Source of the DNA: an uncultured Clostridia bacterium
GTDB lineage: Bacteria; Bacillota; Clostridia; TANB77; CAG-508
DNA length: 64,000 nt
Assembly: GCA_934120675.1 (NCBI GenBank)
Contig: CAKOUU010000001.1
Coordinates: 1 to 64,000 of the forward strand
Direction of reading: 5' to 3'
Shown one piece after another: positions 1-7,928 of this stretch. Below the pieces are notes generated by a model. That model was not told the origin of the DNA, searched no databases, and saw only the letters and a program-made list of their open reading frames with translations. A program made the position numbers and the translations under genes. Positions within the stretch are counted from its first letter, which is position 1. Each line of letters begins with the position of its first letter.

Positions 1-56
1 TTTTTCCATATTTGCATTACAGGATTTATATCATTTTTTTCAAATTTTCTTATCAT
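1..56 (-). CDS. GNAT-type acetyltransferase, N-terminal fragment at window edge
   Basis: An ATG at 56 on the minus strand is preceded by an AGGAGA ribosome binding site at 62-67 and opens a frame that runs off the left edge. The 18 visible residues, starting MIRKFEKNDI and followed by VMQIW, match the usual first strand and helix of GNAT N-acetyltransferases. Only the N-terminus is visible, so the substrate cannot be named. It follows the decayed GDSL gene on the same strand. Confidence 0.6.
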   Translation of the reverse strand, partial: MIRKFEKNDINPVMQIWK

Positions 57-85
57 TTATTTCTCCTATAACTTGTAATTTGTGG

Positions 86-678
86 CTAACCTATTAATTC
101 AATTTTTCTTTTTTCTATATGTTCCTTTATAGCTTCTGCAATAATTTTGTGTCCTTTTTCATTTGGGTGTATTCCATCATCACATAGTAGATTTGAGTAA
201 TTGTTTATTTCATTCCATCCATTTTAATATATTATCAGCATTTAATTTTTTACTTATATAATCAAAATATTTAGTTGAATCTATTGGTGGTAATGATAAT
301 AATACAGGTTCTTTTCCTATTCTTTTTAATTCATCTATAAAATACGAATATATTTCAATGAACTGTGTTATTGAACTTTTGGAATAATGTTCTTTGTCTG
401 GATTTTCTGATATTTCTCTCCAATTATAATCACTGTCATTTTCCAAAAATTCCATTACGACATATTTACTTTTTGTTTCCTTAATCAATTCGATATTTTT
501 GAATATTATATTTTTTCCAATATTTATTGTACTCCCAAATTTTGCTTTGTTTTCTATTGACACTCCTAATATATCCTCACATATATTAGAAAATCTATTT
601 TGAGATACTTTATAAACTATTATTTTCGTATATAACTCCTTTTAAAACAGAATCTCCAAATACACTAATATCTGACAT
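86..678 (-). pseudogene. Decayed SGNH/GDSL hydrolase, broken in at least two places
   Basis: Three pieces of one GDSL-family hydrolase lie in different frames. Piece 1 starts at ATG 678 and carries the nucleophile block VFGDSVLKGV, then meets a TAA after 22 codons. Piece 2 (about 630-210) carries the family centre, including YVVMEFLENDSDYNW and the LLSLPPIDSTKYF block. Piece 3 (about 207-86) carries the C-terminal catalytic block CDDGIHPNEKGH. The first break fits one extra T near 615. At the second, the roughly 40 residues that members of this family normally have between ILKW and the final block seem to be missing, so there is a deletion as well as a frame change. The gene is very probably dead. 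The 5' end abuts the flavodoxin stop, so it was once co-transcribed with it. Confidence 0.8.
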
Positions 679-680
679 TT

Positions 681-1199
681 TTATTCCTCATCGTATAATA
701 TTACCATTTGTTCTAATGTTTTTAAATCTTCTTTATTTGGATGTGATAATGCTTTATCAAAGTTAGAAATTAATTTCTCAATGTTAAGTGAAATATTATT
801 TTGTTCTCTCATTTTTTCATATCTTTCTCTAACTGATAATGGCATTTTACCTTGACACATAAAAGTACCTATTATTGTATTGCTACTATCAATATTCTTT
901 TTTACATTATTAATAATACCCTCAAAATATTTTTCACTTTCGCCATATCCTGCTGTCCCAAATAAAAATATTTTTTTGTTTTTTAATTTATTTAAAAAAT
1001 CTATTGTTAGATGATCAGCATTTCCTTTTTCTGTCCAAAAACCAATATAAATTACATTACTTAATACATCATCAATTTTATCCACTGTACCATAATAATC
1101 ACACTTATTTTGAGGTAAAGTATTATAGATTGCCTCTGCAAGTTTTTTTGTATTTCCTGTTTTACTACTATAAATTATTGAATATCTTTCTCTTTTCAT
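681..1199 (-). CDS. Flavodoxin-fold electron-transfer protein (BilS-like)
   Basis: 172 residues, a short-chain flavodoxin. The FMN phosphate loop SSKTGNT is at residues 11-17, the second FMN-contacting loop FGTAGYG at 80-86, and a CQGKMP motif at about 115-120 is followed by SVRERYEKM. That last motif is typical of the flavodoxins NCBI names BilS, which accompany the bilirubin reductase BilR in gut Firmicutes; the assignment here rests on memory of the family and no bilR is visible. The protein should be a cytosolic one- or two-electron carrier. The start has an AAGGAGAT site upstream. The decayed GDSL gene begins 2 bp after the stop. Confidence 0.75.
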   Translation of the reverse strand: MKRERYSIIYSSKTGNTKKLAEAIYNTLPQNKCDYYGTVDKIDDVLSNVIYIGFWTEKGNADHLTIDFLNKLKNKKIFLFGTAGYGESEKYFEGIINNVKKNIDSSNTIIGTFMCQGKMPLSVRERYEKMREQNNISLNIEKLISNFDKALSHPNKEDLKTLEQMVILYDEE

Positions 1200-1245
1200 A
1201 ATACATAATCTCCTTTTTCTTTATTATCAAAATTGTAATTTATCT

Positions 1246-1434
1246 CTATTGATTATCTTTTTTATTTTTGTCAATAGCACTAAACATTAAAGCACCTGAT
1301 AGTGTAAATGAACTTCCTAATGCAATACCAATACCAATTCCAGCCATACTATTCATAACATTTACAAATACAACACTAAATATTATTGCCATACTTATTC
1401 CAAAAATTATCCCAAACAATAAACTTTTTTTCAT
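1246..1434 (-). CDS. Small two-helix membrane protein, unknown function
   Basis: 62 residues with two hydrophobic segments (about 5-27 and 31-54) and a glycine-rich turn (GIGIGIALGSS), ending in a charged KNKKDNQ tail. It has a strong AGGAGGG ribosome binding site directly before ATG 1434. No family is recognised. It is the middle gene of a minus-strand run between RhuM and the flavodoxin, with short gaps, so co-transcription is possible. Confidence 0.55.
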   Translation of the reverse strand: MKKSLLFGIIFGISMAIIFSVVFVNVMNSMAGIGIGIALGSSFTLSGALMFSAIDKNKKDNQ

Positions 1435-1504
1435 TATTTACCCTCCTCACAAATTACTAGTTATCTTTCACTTTTTATATTTTAAACGATAGTTCACTCC
1501 TGTA

Positions 1505-2497
1505 CTATTTCAATTTTTTAATGTCTTCGCCCATTATTTCTAAATAATCTTTTTCTGCTTGTGTTAAATGACTTTTCATATATTTATCATATTCTTTATG
1601 AGCTTTTTCTAATGCTTTTTCATGAGATATTGTTCCTGCTCCTTCTAATATATCTTTATGAGTCATAGTTAAAAATCCATCTAGTTCTTTTACCCATTCT
1701 TTCATCGTCATTGCATGCATATTTAAAGCATTAATCTCTGCAACATCCAAATATGCTGACACCATTCTATTTAATAAATCTAATTCTTTTTCACTTAAAT
1801 AATTTTTAGCAATTTCTGTTTCTGCTCTAGTAGGCATGTTTCCCTTGAAATTTGTTAATCCTATATTATCCTTTTCACTATCTACTCTATTAAATATTAC
1901 TTCTGCTGCTGTATTGCCATGAACAGCATAATGCATTTTGTTTTGAACCGTTTTAAAAAATTCTCTTGTTTGTTCATTTTTCGCATCATAATCTACACTG
2001 GTTGCATAAATATCTAGTATTTTTCTCCAAAATACTTTTTCAGATGAACGGATATCTCTAATTTTTTCTAATACTTCTTCAAAATATGTTCCTCCACCAT
2101 TATTTTTGAATCTTTTAACATTAATGTTATACCCTTTTATTAGATATTCTTTTATCAATTTATTTGCCCATATTCTAAATTGTGTACCTCGAAGTGATCG
2201 TACTCTATATCCAACTGATATAATTAAATCCAAATTATAAAATTTTGTTTTATAATTTTTTCGATCTTTAGCAGTTGTCAAGCATTCCTTGACAACTGAA
2301 TTTTCTTCTAGTTCTTTTTCTTCAAATATATTCTTTATATGTAAACTTATGTTTTGTTTCGTAGTATCAAATAATTCAGCCATTGAGTTTTGAGTAAGCC
2401 ATACATTTTCATCTTCTAATCTTACTTCAATATCAACTTGTCCATCATCTGTTGTATACATTATAAAATTATTTTGTTCATTTAATTTATTATCCAT
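1505..2497 (-). CDS. RhuM-family protein
   Basis: 330 residues, full length for the RhuM (virulence protein) family. The N-terminal half has the family signature: a beta segment, WLTQNSMAELFDTTKQNIS (about 34-52, a helix-turn-helix-like segment), KEC/TTAKDRKNYKTKFYNLD and GYRVRSLRGTQFRIWA. The C-terminal half is helical and ends in a lysine-rich segment. RhuM genes are widespread accessory genes, often near restriction systems and mobile elements; the biochemical role is not established. A GAAGGGAG site precedes the start. The DUF4143 relic and repeat array upstream support an accessory, once-mobile region. Confidence 0.85.
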   Translation of the reverse strand: MDNKLNEQNNFIMYTTDDGQVDIEVRLEDENVWLTQNSMAELFDTTKQNISLHIKNIFEEKELEENSVVKECLTTAKDRKNYKTKFYNLDLIISVGYRVRSLRGTQFRIWANKLIKEYLIKGYNINVKRFKNNGGGTYFEEVLEKIRDIRSSEKVFWRKILDIYATSVDYDAKNEQTREFFKTVQNKMHYAVHGNTAAEVIFNRVDSEKDNIGLTNFKGNMPTRAETEIAKNYLSEKELDLLNRMVSAYLDVAEINALNMHAMTMKEWVKELDGFLTMTHKDILEGAGTISHEKALEKAHKEYDKYMKSHLTQAEKDYLEIMGEDIKKLK

Positions 2498-2597
2498 TAT
2501 GCATAACTCCCTTCAAAGTTTATTTTCTATCTGATTACCATTTAAATATCTATCATAATTTTACGCAAAACACTTGTTTTTGTCAATAGTTAAAAAT

Positions 2598-2630
2598 AAA
2601 TTTCAAAGTTTTTTTAGAACTCTGAAATTT
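2598..2630. repeat. Imperfect inverted repeat in the RhuM upstream gap
   Basis: AAATTTCA at 2598-2605 pairs with TGAAATTT at 2623-2630, and AGTT/AACT extends the stem after one mismatch. It sits in the 166-bp gap between RhuM and the ATPase relic and could be a weak hairpin or an operator. Confidence 0.4.
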
Positions 2631-2663
2631 AAACAATTGTATTGATTAAACAATTTTAATTTT

Positions 2664-2773
2664 TTATACAAAAAGTAGCATACAATGGTATTGATTTAAT
2701 ATCATTTGTTTAACCTCTATTGGAATGATTCTATCATCATTGTATATAATAAAATCAACTTCTGCAGCATTTC
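2664..2773 (-). pseudogene. Relic of the C-terminus of an AAA ATPase with DUF4143
   Basis: Translation of the minus strand gives AAEVDFIIYNDDRIIPIEVK (about 2770-2710). This is the conserved PD-(D/E)XK-like block near the C-terminus of DUF4143 ATPases (EVDFI..., then IPIEVK). The frame then degenerates and stops at 2664. No P-loop or other part of the gene is present nearby, so only a fragment of roughly 35 codons remains. The remnant suggests an accessory gene was lost here. Confidence 0.65.
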
Positions 2774-2798
2774 AAGATTTTTAATACATTAACATTTC

Positions 2799-2980
2799 TT
2801 CACGTTTTTCATAGATGTTTTTTGAAAAATTTCACGTTTTTCATAGATGTTTTTTGAAAATTTTCACGTTTTTCATAGATGTTTTTTGAAAAATTTCACG
2901 TTTTTCATACGTGTTTTCAGTAAAATCTTCACGTTTTTTATAGATAGCTCTATGAAAAATTTCACGTTTTTTATATTTTT
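2799..2980. repeat. Six tandem copies of a 32-33 bp repeat
   Basis: TTCACGTTTTTCATAGATG begins copies at 2799, 2831, 2863, 2895, 2928 and 2961; the first four spacings are exactly 32 bp, the last two about 33 bp, and the last copies diverge. Each unit contains TTTTTCA and TGAAAAA arms able to form a small hairpin. There are no unique spacers, so it is not a CRISPR array. It lies between the ATPase relic and the terminator of the surface-protein gene. Confidence 0.85.
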
Positions 2981-3020
2981 ATTGTTTTCTATAAATAAAA
3001 ATTTAAAAATTACAAAACAA

Positions 3021-3060
3021 AAAAACTAATATTACTGTTTTTACAATAATACTAGTTTTT
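3021..3060 (-). terminator. Terminator of the LRR surface-protein gene
   Basis: AACTA(g)TATTA(t)TG pairs with CAGTAATATTAGTT around a TAAAAA loop, followed on the minus strand by a run of seven T. It lies 13 bp beyond the stop of the LRR gene. Confidence 0.7.
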
Positions 3061-3072
3061 ATTAATTTTAAA

Positions 3073-4593
3073 TTATTTTACATCTCTTAATCCATTATAT
3101 CTGAAATATGCAAATGTTCCCATTCCTGCTAAAGCTAATATACTTATTATTAATCCTATTCCAGCTCCTGTATATGGTAAACTTCCTTTTGCAGTTGTTG
3201 GATCTTGATTTTCTTCTGGATCTTTTTTTCCTTCTGTTTTTTTATTGTCACCATCATCTGAATTTTGTTTATCATTTGGTGATTGATTATTGTTTGAATC
3301 TGGTGTCTCTGGATTAGTTATTGTACCATTTGCATATATAACTCTTGAAAAATATGGTACTACTACTTTAGGACAAGATAATACTGCCTTATTACCTGCT
3401 AAATCTGTTATATCCCCGCCTGTTAAATCTACAGTACTCATAATTCCTAAATCTGAACTTTTTATAGTATATACATATTTTATACTAGATCCCGAAATTG
3501 CTCCATCTTTTATTTCAATGTTTTGACCATCACCAAATTTTATTATTAATGTTGGTATTGTTCCTTTTATTTCCTCATTAAATTTAACATTTATTGTTAA
3601 TTTTGCATTTGCAGGAACAACGTATTGATCATTATTACTATATTTGCTAACACTAGAATATGGCACTTCTATTGCTGTTACTGTTGGTGCTGTTACATCT
3701 GTTCCAGAAGTTTGTTTATTCCAATTTGATATATAATCAAATTTTATACTATTGTCTTCTGCATATTTTTTTGCAACTGAACCATCATTACCATATATAG
3801 TAAGATTATCACATCCACTAAATGCATTTTTGTCAATACTAACAACAGAATCTGGTATTTTAATCTTTTTCAAGTTTGTACATCCTTCAAATGCGCCCCA
3901 GACATTAGTTGCTATCGAAGTAATAGAATATGGTAATATAACACTTGTTAAACCAGAACAGTTTCTAAAAGTACTGGCATTAATTTTAGTTAAATTTTCA
4001 GAAAGAGTTATTTCTTTTAATCCGCTACATCCTCTAAAAACCCCATCTCCTAATGTTGTTAAGCTATCTGGAAGTACAATTTTTGTTAATCCAGAGCAAT
4101 CTTCAAATGCATAATTATCAATCATAGAAATATTCTTTGAAAACGTAACATTTGTTAAACCAACACAACCATTAAAAGCATAATACCCTATCTTAGTTAC
4201 ACTATCTGGAATTATTACACTTTTTAATCCTGTACAGCCGTTAAATGCATACTCTCCAATTTCTATTATAGTATTTGGAATTTCCACCCCTGTTAAACCA
4301 GTACAATCTTTAAATACACCATCAGTCTTATAGCTCCCATTATAATCCACTCCTCCATTTAAGGATATAACAGTCTTTCCATTTATTGTTGATGGTATTT
4401 TTACTGTTCCACTTACAATTGAAGTATTACAATTTAAATTAATTATATTTCCACTACTATCTAATTCATAACACCAATCTATATTTTGTGCCGTATCTTT
4501 CCATGTTTCAGAAGTTGCTTTTACAACATTAGGAACCATAAAAATTACAGCCACTGCCAATAATGCCAAAATTAAATATTTAGTCTTTTTCAT
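3073..4593 (-). CDS. LPXTG-anchored BspA-type leucine-rich repeat surface protein
   Basis: 506 residues. Residues 1-26 form a signal peptide (MKKTKY followed by a hydrophobic core, cleavage after VVKA). About 70-285 holds BspA/TpLRR-type repeats (LRR_5), recognisable by recurring AF.GC.GL..V.IP.S...I blocks. About 300-415 is a beta-rich domain of bacterial Ig-like type (TVTAIEVP, KLTINVKFNEE). A charged Asn/Lys/Glu spacer follows, then a sorting signal: LPYTG at 472-476, a hydrophobic stretch, and the basic tail RYNGLRDVK. Sortase should therefore link it to peptidoglycan; no sortase is in the window. BspA-type repeats usually bind host or bacterial ligands. A GAAGGGAAA site precedes the start, and the gene has its own terminator. 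Confidence 0.9.
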   Translation of the reverse strand: MKKTKYLILALLAVAVIFMVPNVVKATSETWKDTAQNIDWCYELDSSGNIINLNCNTSIVSGTVKIPSTINGKTVISLNGGVDYNGSYKTDGVFKDCTGLTGVEIPNTIIEIGEYAFNGCTGLKSVIIPDSVTKIGYYAFNGCVGLTNVTFSKNISMIDNYAFEDCSGLTKIVLPDSLTTLGDGVFRGCSGLKEITLSENLTKINASTFRNCSGLTSVILPYSITSIATNVWGAFEGCTNLKKIKIPDSVVSIDKNAFSGCDNLTIYGNDGSVAKKYAEDNSIKFDYISNWNKQTSGTDVTAPTVTAIEVPYSSVSKYSNNDQYVVPANAKLTINVKFNEEIKGTIPTLIIKFGDGQNIEIKDGAISGSSIKYVYTIKSSDLGIMSTVDLTGGDITDLAGNKAVLSCPKVVVPYFSRVIYANGTITNPETPDSNNNQSPNDKQNSDDGDNKKTEGKKDPEENQDPTTAKGSLPYTGAGIGLIISILALAGMGTFAYFRYNGLRDVK

Positions 4594-4610
4594 AAGTTTC
4601 CCTTCTTTCG

Positions 4611-4934
4611 TTATTCATCTATTTTTTTACCGAATATTGATTTTGCAATATTTCCAACAACAGGTAATTCTGGATCTTCTTCATTATTTGCCTTAACAAT
4701 TCCTATAATAATTAAAACCATATAAAGTCCATAAGTTAATGTTGAAGAAAATGGTATTTTTACAGGAATAAATTTTAAGACTGCAACAATAATCATGTAT
4801 CCAATTCCTATAACAATTGCTTGAGCGGCATGAATTTTTGTGTTTCTTGTATTATCTTTCATTCCAAATAACACAATTAAACCACCTATCCATGTAAAAA
4901 TATATGCTAAAATTGCTTTACCCTTTTCTGTCAT
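4611..4934 (-). CDS. Small polytopic membrane protein, DUF4870/Tic20-like
   Basis: 107 residues with three hydrophobic segments (about 8-25, 38-58, 66-82). The NTKIHAAQAIVIG block and the ELPVVGNIAKSIFGK tail fit the DUF4870/Tic20-like family of small membrane proteins of unknown function. The start overlaps the end of the DUF2752 gene by 17 bp and has its own GGAGGTG site, indicating translational coupling in the TM2-DUF2752-DUF4870 operon. Confidence 0.65.
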   Translation of the reverse strand: MTEKGKAILAYIFTWIGGLIVLFGMKDNTRNTKIHAAQAIVIGIGYMIIVAVLKFIPVKIPFSSTLTYGLYMVLIIIGIVKANNEEDPELPVVGNIAKSIFGKKIDE

Positions 4935-5238
4935 TTTTAAACACCTCCTCTTTAAAAATAAATTTATACCAACTATATAAATACATCCATACCGTTAATG
5001 GAAATACAATTACTACATTATGATTTAACCTATATGCTGTTTCAAAATCAAAATGCAATATTGATAAAAATGCTCTTGTCATTCCACAATTCCAACACGG
5101 TCTTTTTAATACAAATTTTATTAGACAAATATTATTTAATAATTCAAAGTCTCTTGGAATATTATATAGTAATATTAATAACAATAAATTTAAAATTATA
5201 AATATTAATATTTTAGTTGTTCTTGATAGCATATCCAT
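4918..5238 (-). CDS. DUF2752 membrane protein
   Basis: 106 residues. The family signature CPxCGMTRA appears here as RPCWNCGMTRAFLSI at about 47-61, followed by RLNHNVVIVFPL. Two to three membrane segments flank it. DUF2752 proteins typically sit beside TM2-domain proteins, exactly as here, and their function is unknown. The ATG at 5238 lies inside the TM2 gene; an alternative start is ATG 5232. Confidence 0.8.
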   Translation of the reverse strand: MDMLSRTTKILIFIILNLLLLILLYNIPRDFELLNNICLIKFVLKRPCWNCGMTRAFLSILHFDFETAYRLNHNVVIVFPLTVWMYLYSWYKFIFKEEVFKNDRKG

Positions 5239-5425
5239 CTTTATCTGAAAAACTTCCTGTTACAATCATAATTAAGTCAATTAAACTCCAAATTCCACAT
5301 CCACCTAATGTTATTAATTGTAATATTCCTGTTCCAGTCTTTCCTACATAAAATCTATGAATTCCTAATCCTCCTAAAAACAAACATAATAATAATGTTG
5401 TTAACCAATCTTTATCACTTTTCAT
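5213..5425 (-). CDS. TM2-domain membrane protein
   Basis: The ATG at 5425 is chosen because GGAGG lies 8 bp upstream; an upstream TTG at 5431 would be too close. The 70 residues show the TM2 domain: LGGLGIHRFYVGKTGTG, then ITLGGCGIWSLIDLI. Two membrane helices are joined by a short turn. TM2 proteins are widespread with no settled role in bacteria. Its 3' end overlaps the next gene by 26 bp, so the three small membrane genes form one coupled operon. Confidence 0.85.
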   Translation of the reverse strand: MKSDKDWLTTLLLCLFLGGLGIHRFYVGKTGTGILQLITLGGCGIWSLIDLIMIVTGSFSDKDGYAIKNN

Positions 5426-5446
5426 AACCAATTCCTCCTTTAATTT

Positions 5447-5956
5447 TTAAAATCCTACTACATTTCCTTTTTCGATTCTATACTTATCAAGATAAATTTC
5501 ATTTTCTTGAACACTACATATTAAATATACATTATATTCATATTTTCCATCTGTATATACCGCCACCACATTTAATTTAGAATTAGAATATGATGTTATA
5601 TTAATTCTTCTAAAATCCATCATTTTCATTTTATCTAATTTAGCATCTGTCTGCATTTTTTCACAAACATTTTGACTAAATTGTTCCACTGAAGTTCTAC
5701 TAAAAATTTGAATTGTATATTGTTTTAACAATTCTTTTAGAGACTTCTCTGTAAAATTAGGATAATCTATTAAAAATCTTTGTATATACTTTTGTTCAAA
5801 AGAACCTGTAATTCCCGCTGATATATCTGATGAACTTATTCCTGAATTTTTTAAAATGTGTTGCTTTGCTCTATATTTTAAATCACCTATTTTTACATTT
5901 ATAAAAATAAATAATGCTATAACTGCAACAATAATTAAAAATATTAATACACTCAT
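5447..5956 (-). CDS. Membrane-anchored protein, possible Tim44-like domain
   Basis: 169 residues. A single N-terminal membrane helix (3-21) has no cleavage site. The soluble part has a helical segment (ITGSFEQKYIQRFLIDYPNFTEKSLKELL) and a C-terminal beta-rich half (INITSYSNSKLNVVAVYTDG, YNVYLICSVQENE). This resembles bacterial Tim44-like domains, but the match is only moderate. It has a GGGGGTG site and is the first gene of the small-membrane-protein operon, 16 bp upstream of the TM2 gene. It may hold or sense the other products at the membrane; this is inference. Confidence 0.55.
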   Translation of the reverse strand: MSVLIFLIIVAVIALFIFINVKIGDLKYRAKQHILKNSGISSSDISAGITGSFEQKYIQRFLIDYPNFTEKSLKELLKQYTIQIFSRTSVEQFSQNVCEKMQTDAKLDKMKMMDFRRINITSYSNSKLNVVAVYTDGKYEYNVYLICSVQENEIYLDKYRIEKGNVVGF

Positions 5957-6170
5957 TATTACACCCCCTTTTCTTTTGATTTACACTACATAATTGTCAC
6001 ATTATATTCACAATATACCATTACTGTCGAAAATTGTAAATACTTTTTTAATAGTTTTCTTATATTTTTTCTAAGTACGCTATTATATTTTTAAAAGTAT
6101 AATTAGAAAAATTATAAGAAATCATTATATTTTATCATAGTTTTCTATTAAAAATCACAAGATTACTTTG

Positions 6171-6198
6171 TTTACTTTTTGTTCATTTAACCTATAAT
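6171..6198 (+). promoter_or_regulatory. Promoter of the XRE regulator gene
   Basis: TTTACT at 6171-6176, a 16-bp spacer and a perfect TATAAT at 6193-6198, 23 bp before the TTG start. The element TTTAACCTATAA (6186-6197) recurs upstream of the second XRE gene at 22074-22085, suggesting a shared or autoregulatory operator. The rest of the gap from 5957 is AT-rich with no gene. Confidence 0.6.
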
Positions 6199-6221
6199 TA
6201 AAATAATTGGAGGTGCACTTA

Positions 6222-6578
6222 TTGGAAAAGAACGAAGAAGAAAAAAGAAGAATAGAAATTGCTAAAGACCTTGGCAAAAATATACTTAAATTTAGAAAAG
6301 AAAAAGGATACACCAGAGAAGAATTGGCAGAAAAAAGTAACCTTTCTGCAAACTACATATATGGTTTAGAAATAGGTACTTACCTACCTGGTTGCATAGC
6401 ATTAATCGATTTGTCTAATGCTCTTGATATAACCATTTCTCAATTATTGGCTAAGTATTTAAATAATGATAGAAAAGATACTATAGATAAAATTTCAACA
6501 CAGATTACAAAATTGTCTGATAGAGATTTAGAATTAATTATTAATATTATTGATTTTTTAGAAAGCAAAAACATATAG
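6222..6578 (+). CDS. XRE-family helix-turn-helix transcriptional regulator
   Basis: The TTG at 6222 is chosen over the in-frame TTG at 6207 because the GGAGGTG ribosome binding site (6209-6215) would lie inside the longer form. The 118-residue product has an N-terminal HTH_3 domain: REELAEKSNLSANYIYGLEIGTYLPGCIALIDLSNAL. A helical C-terminus (LSDRDLELIINIIDFLESK) resembles the dimerisation tail of small phage-type repressors. It stands alone between a divergent operon and prfA, and ends in a bidirectional terminator. Targets are unknown; autoregulation is likely. Confidence 0.85.
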   Translation: MEKNEEEKRRIEIAKDLGKNILKFRKEKGYTREELAEKSNLSANYIYGLEIGTYLPGCIALIDLSNALDITISQLLAKYLNNDRKDTIDKISTQITKLSDRDLELIINIIDFLESKNI

Positions 6579-6633
6579 TACCTGATGTGTAGCATTTTAC
6601 TTATTAGTAATTTTTATAATATTACATATAAAT

Positions 6634-6684
6634 AATAAAAGCCAACAGATATTGCATATTATACAATATCTGTTGACTTTTATT
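6634..6684. terminator. Bidirectional terminator between XRE gene and prfA
   Basis: AATAAAAG(c)CAACAGATATTG pairs with CAATATCTGTTG(a)CTTTTATT. T-runs on both sides serve the two convergent genes. Confidence 0.85.
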
Positions 6685-6691
6685 ATTTTAT

Positions 6692-7753
6692 TTATTCATC
6701 TTCACCTTTTAATCTTTCTGCTCTATCTGCAGCAATTAGATTATCAACCATTTCATCAATATCACCATTCAAGAAATTTTCCATTTGATAAATACTCATA
6801 CCAATTCTATGGTCTGTAATTCTACCTTGAGGATAATTATAAGTTCTAATTTTCTCACTTCTATCACCAGAACCAACTTGAGATTTTCTAGCACTAGAAA
6901 TCTCACTATCTTGTTTTTGTTTTTCCATCTCATATAATTTAGTTCTAAGCATTCTCATAGCATTATCCCTATTTTGGAATTGAGATCTTTCAGTTTGACA
7001 CTCAACAACGATACCTGTTGGTTCATGTATAAGTCTTACTGCAGATGATGTTTTGTTTATATGTTGTCCACCAGCACCTGAAGAACGGAAAACTTCCATT
7101 TTAATGTCTGCTGGGTTTATTTCAATTTCAACATCCTCAACAACTGGAAGTACTGCAACAGTTGCAGTTGATGTATGAATTCTACCACTGCTTTCTGTAT
7201 CTGGAACTCTTTGTACTCTGTGAACTCCACTTTCAAATTTAAGTCTACTATAAACACCTTTTCCAGTAACCATAAATGTTATTTCTTTATAGCCACCAAG
7301 TCCTGTTTCGTTTTCGTTTAAAACTTCCATTTTCCAGTGTTTTCTTTCTGCATACATTGTGTACATTCTAAATAATGTTCCAGCAAATAATGCGGCTTCT
7401 TCTCCACCTGCTCCTGCTCTTATTTCACAAATGATGTTTTTGTCATCGTCTGGATCTTTTGGAATTAATAAGAATTTTAATTCTTCTTCTAATTTTGGTA
7501 ATTTTTCTTTATTATCATAGTATTCCATTTCTGCTAATTCTTTTAACTCTTTGTCTTCCATCATTTCTTTTGCTTCATCCATTGCTTGCTTTGCTTTTTT
7601 GTATTCTCTAAATTTTAAAACTATATCTTCTATACTTGCATGTTCTTTCATTAATTTTTGCCATTCTGATTGGTTTGATATTACTTCTGGGTCACTAATC
7701 ATTTTTGTTAATTCTTCATATCTTTTTTCTACTGCTTCTAATTTTTCAAACAT
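6692..7753 (-). CDS. prfA: Peptide chain release factor 1
   Basis: 353 residues, the expected length for RF1. The catalytic GGQ is at residues 228-230 in [16 protein letters not shown], which triggers hydrolysis of peptidyl-tRNA at UAA/UAG. The N-terminal coiled coil and the tRNA-mimicking decoding domain are complete. The C-terminus has the usual [16 protein letters not shown] block. The gene is single, with a GAAGGGAG site and a 5' leader carrying a 46-bp tandem duplication. The commonly associated prmC is not adjacent. Confidence 0.97.
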   Translation of the reverse strand: MFEKLEAVEKRYEELTKMISDPEVISNQSEWQKLMKEHASIEDIVLKFREYKKAKQAMDEAKEMMEDKELKELAEMEYYDNKEKLPKLEEELKFLLIPKDPDDDKNIICEIRAGAGGEEAALFAGTLFRMYTMYAERKHWKMEVLNENETGLGGYKEITFMVTGKGVYSRLKFESGVHRVQRVPDTESSGRIHTSTATVAVLPVVEDVEIEINPADIKMEVFRSSGAGGQHINKTSSAVRLIHEPTGIVVECQTERSQFQNRDNAMRMLRTKLYEMEKQKQDSEISSARKSQVGSGDRSEKIRTYNYPQGRITDHRIGMSIYQMENFLNGDIDEMVDNLIAADRAERLKGEDE

Positions 7754-7792
7754 AAATATTCTCCCTTCACTGTGTTTTGCTCTGTTCGTCGA

Positions 7793-7885
7793 CAGACAAA
7801 TCTTGGATTTTTCCGTGAATCACTATCCAAAATTTTATCAGACAAATCTTTGGCTTTTCCGTGCATCTCCATATAAAATTTTTTC
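7793..7885. repeat. Tandem duplication of about 46 bp in the prfA upstream region
   Basis: CAGACAAATCTTGG at 7793 recurs as CAGACAAATCTTTGG at 7839, each followed by TTTTCCGTG and AAAATTTT at the same spacing. This is an imperfect direct repeat in the 175-bp gap between prfA and the ATPase gene. Confidence 0.7.
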
Positions 7886-7928
7886 AAGTTTTATACCCTT
7901 TTGGTATTATACTACAAATTTAGGAATT

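Noticed and set aside
86..678. GDSL frame breaks as further examples of +1 recoding
   Set aside because: No CGG is involved, the breaks fall at or beside TAA and TGA, and about 40 residues are missing, so ordinary decay explains it better.
2799..2980. CRISPR array
   Set aside because: Repeats are directly adjacent with no unique spacers and no cas genes nearby.
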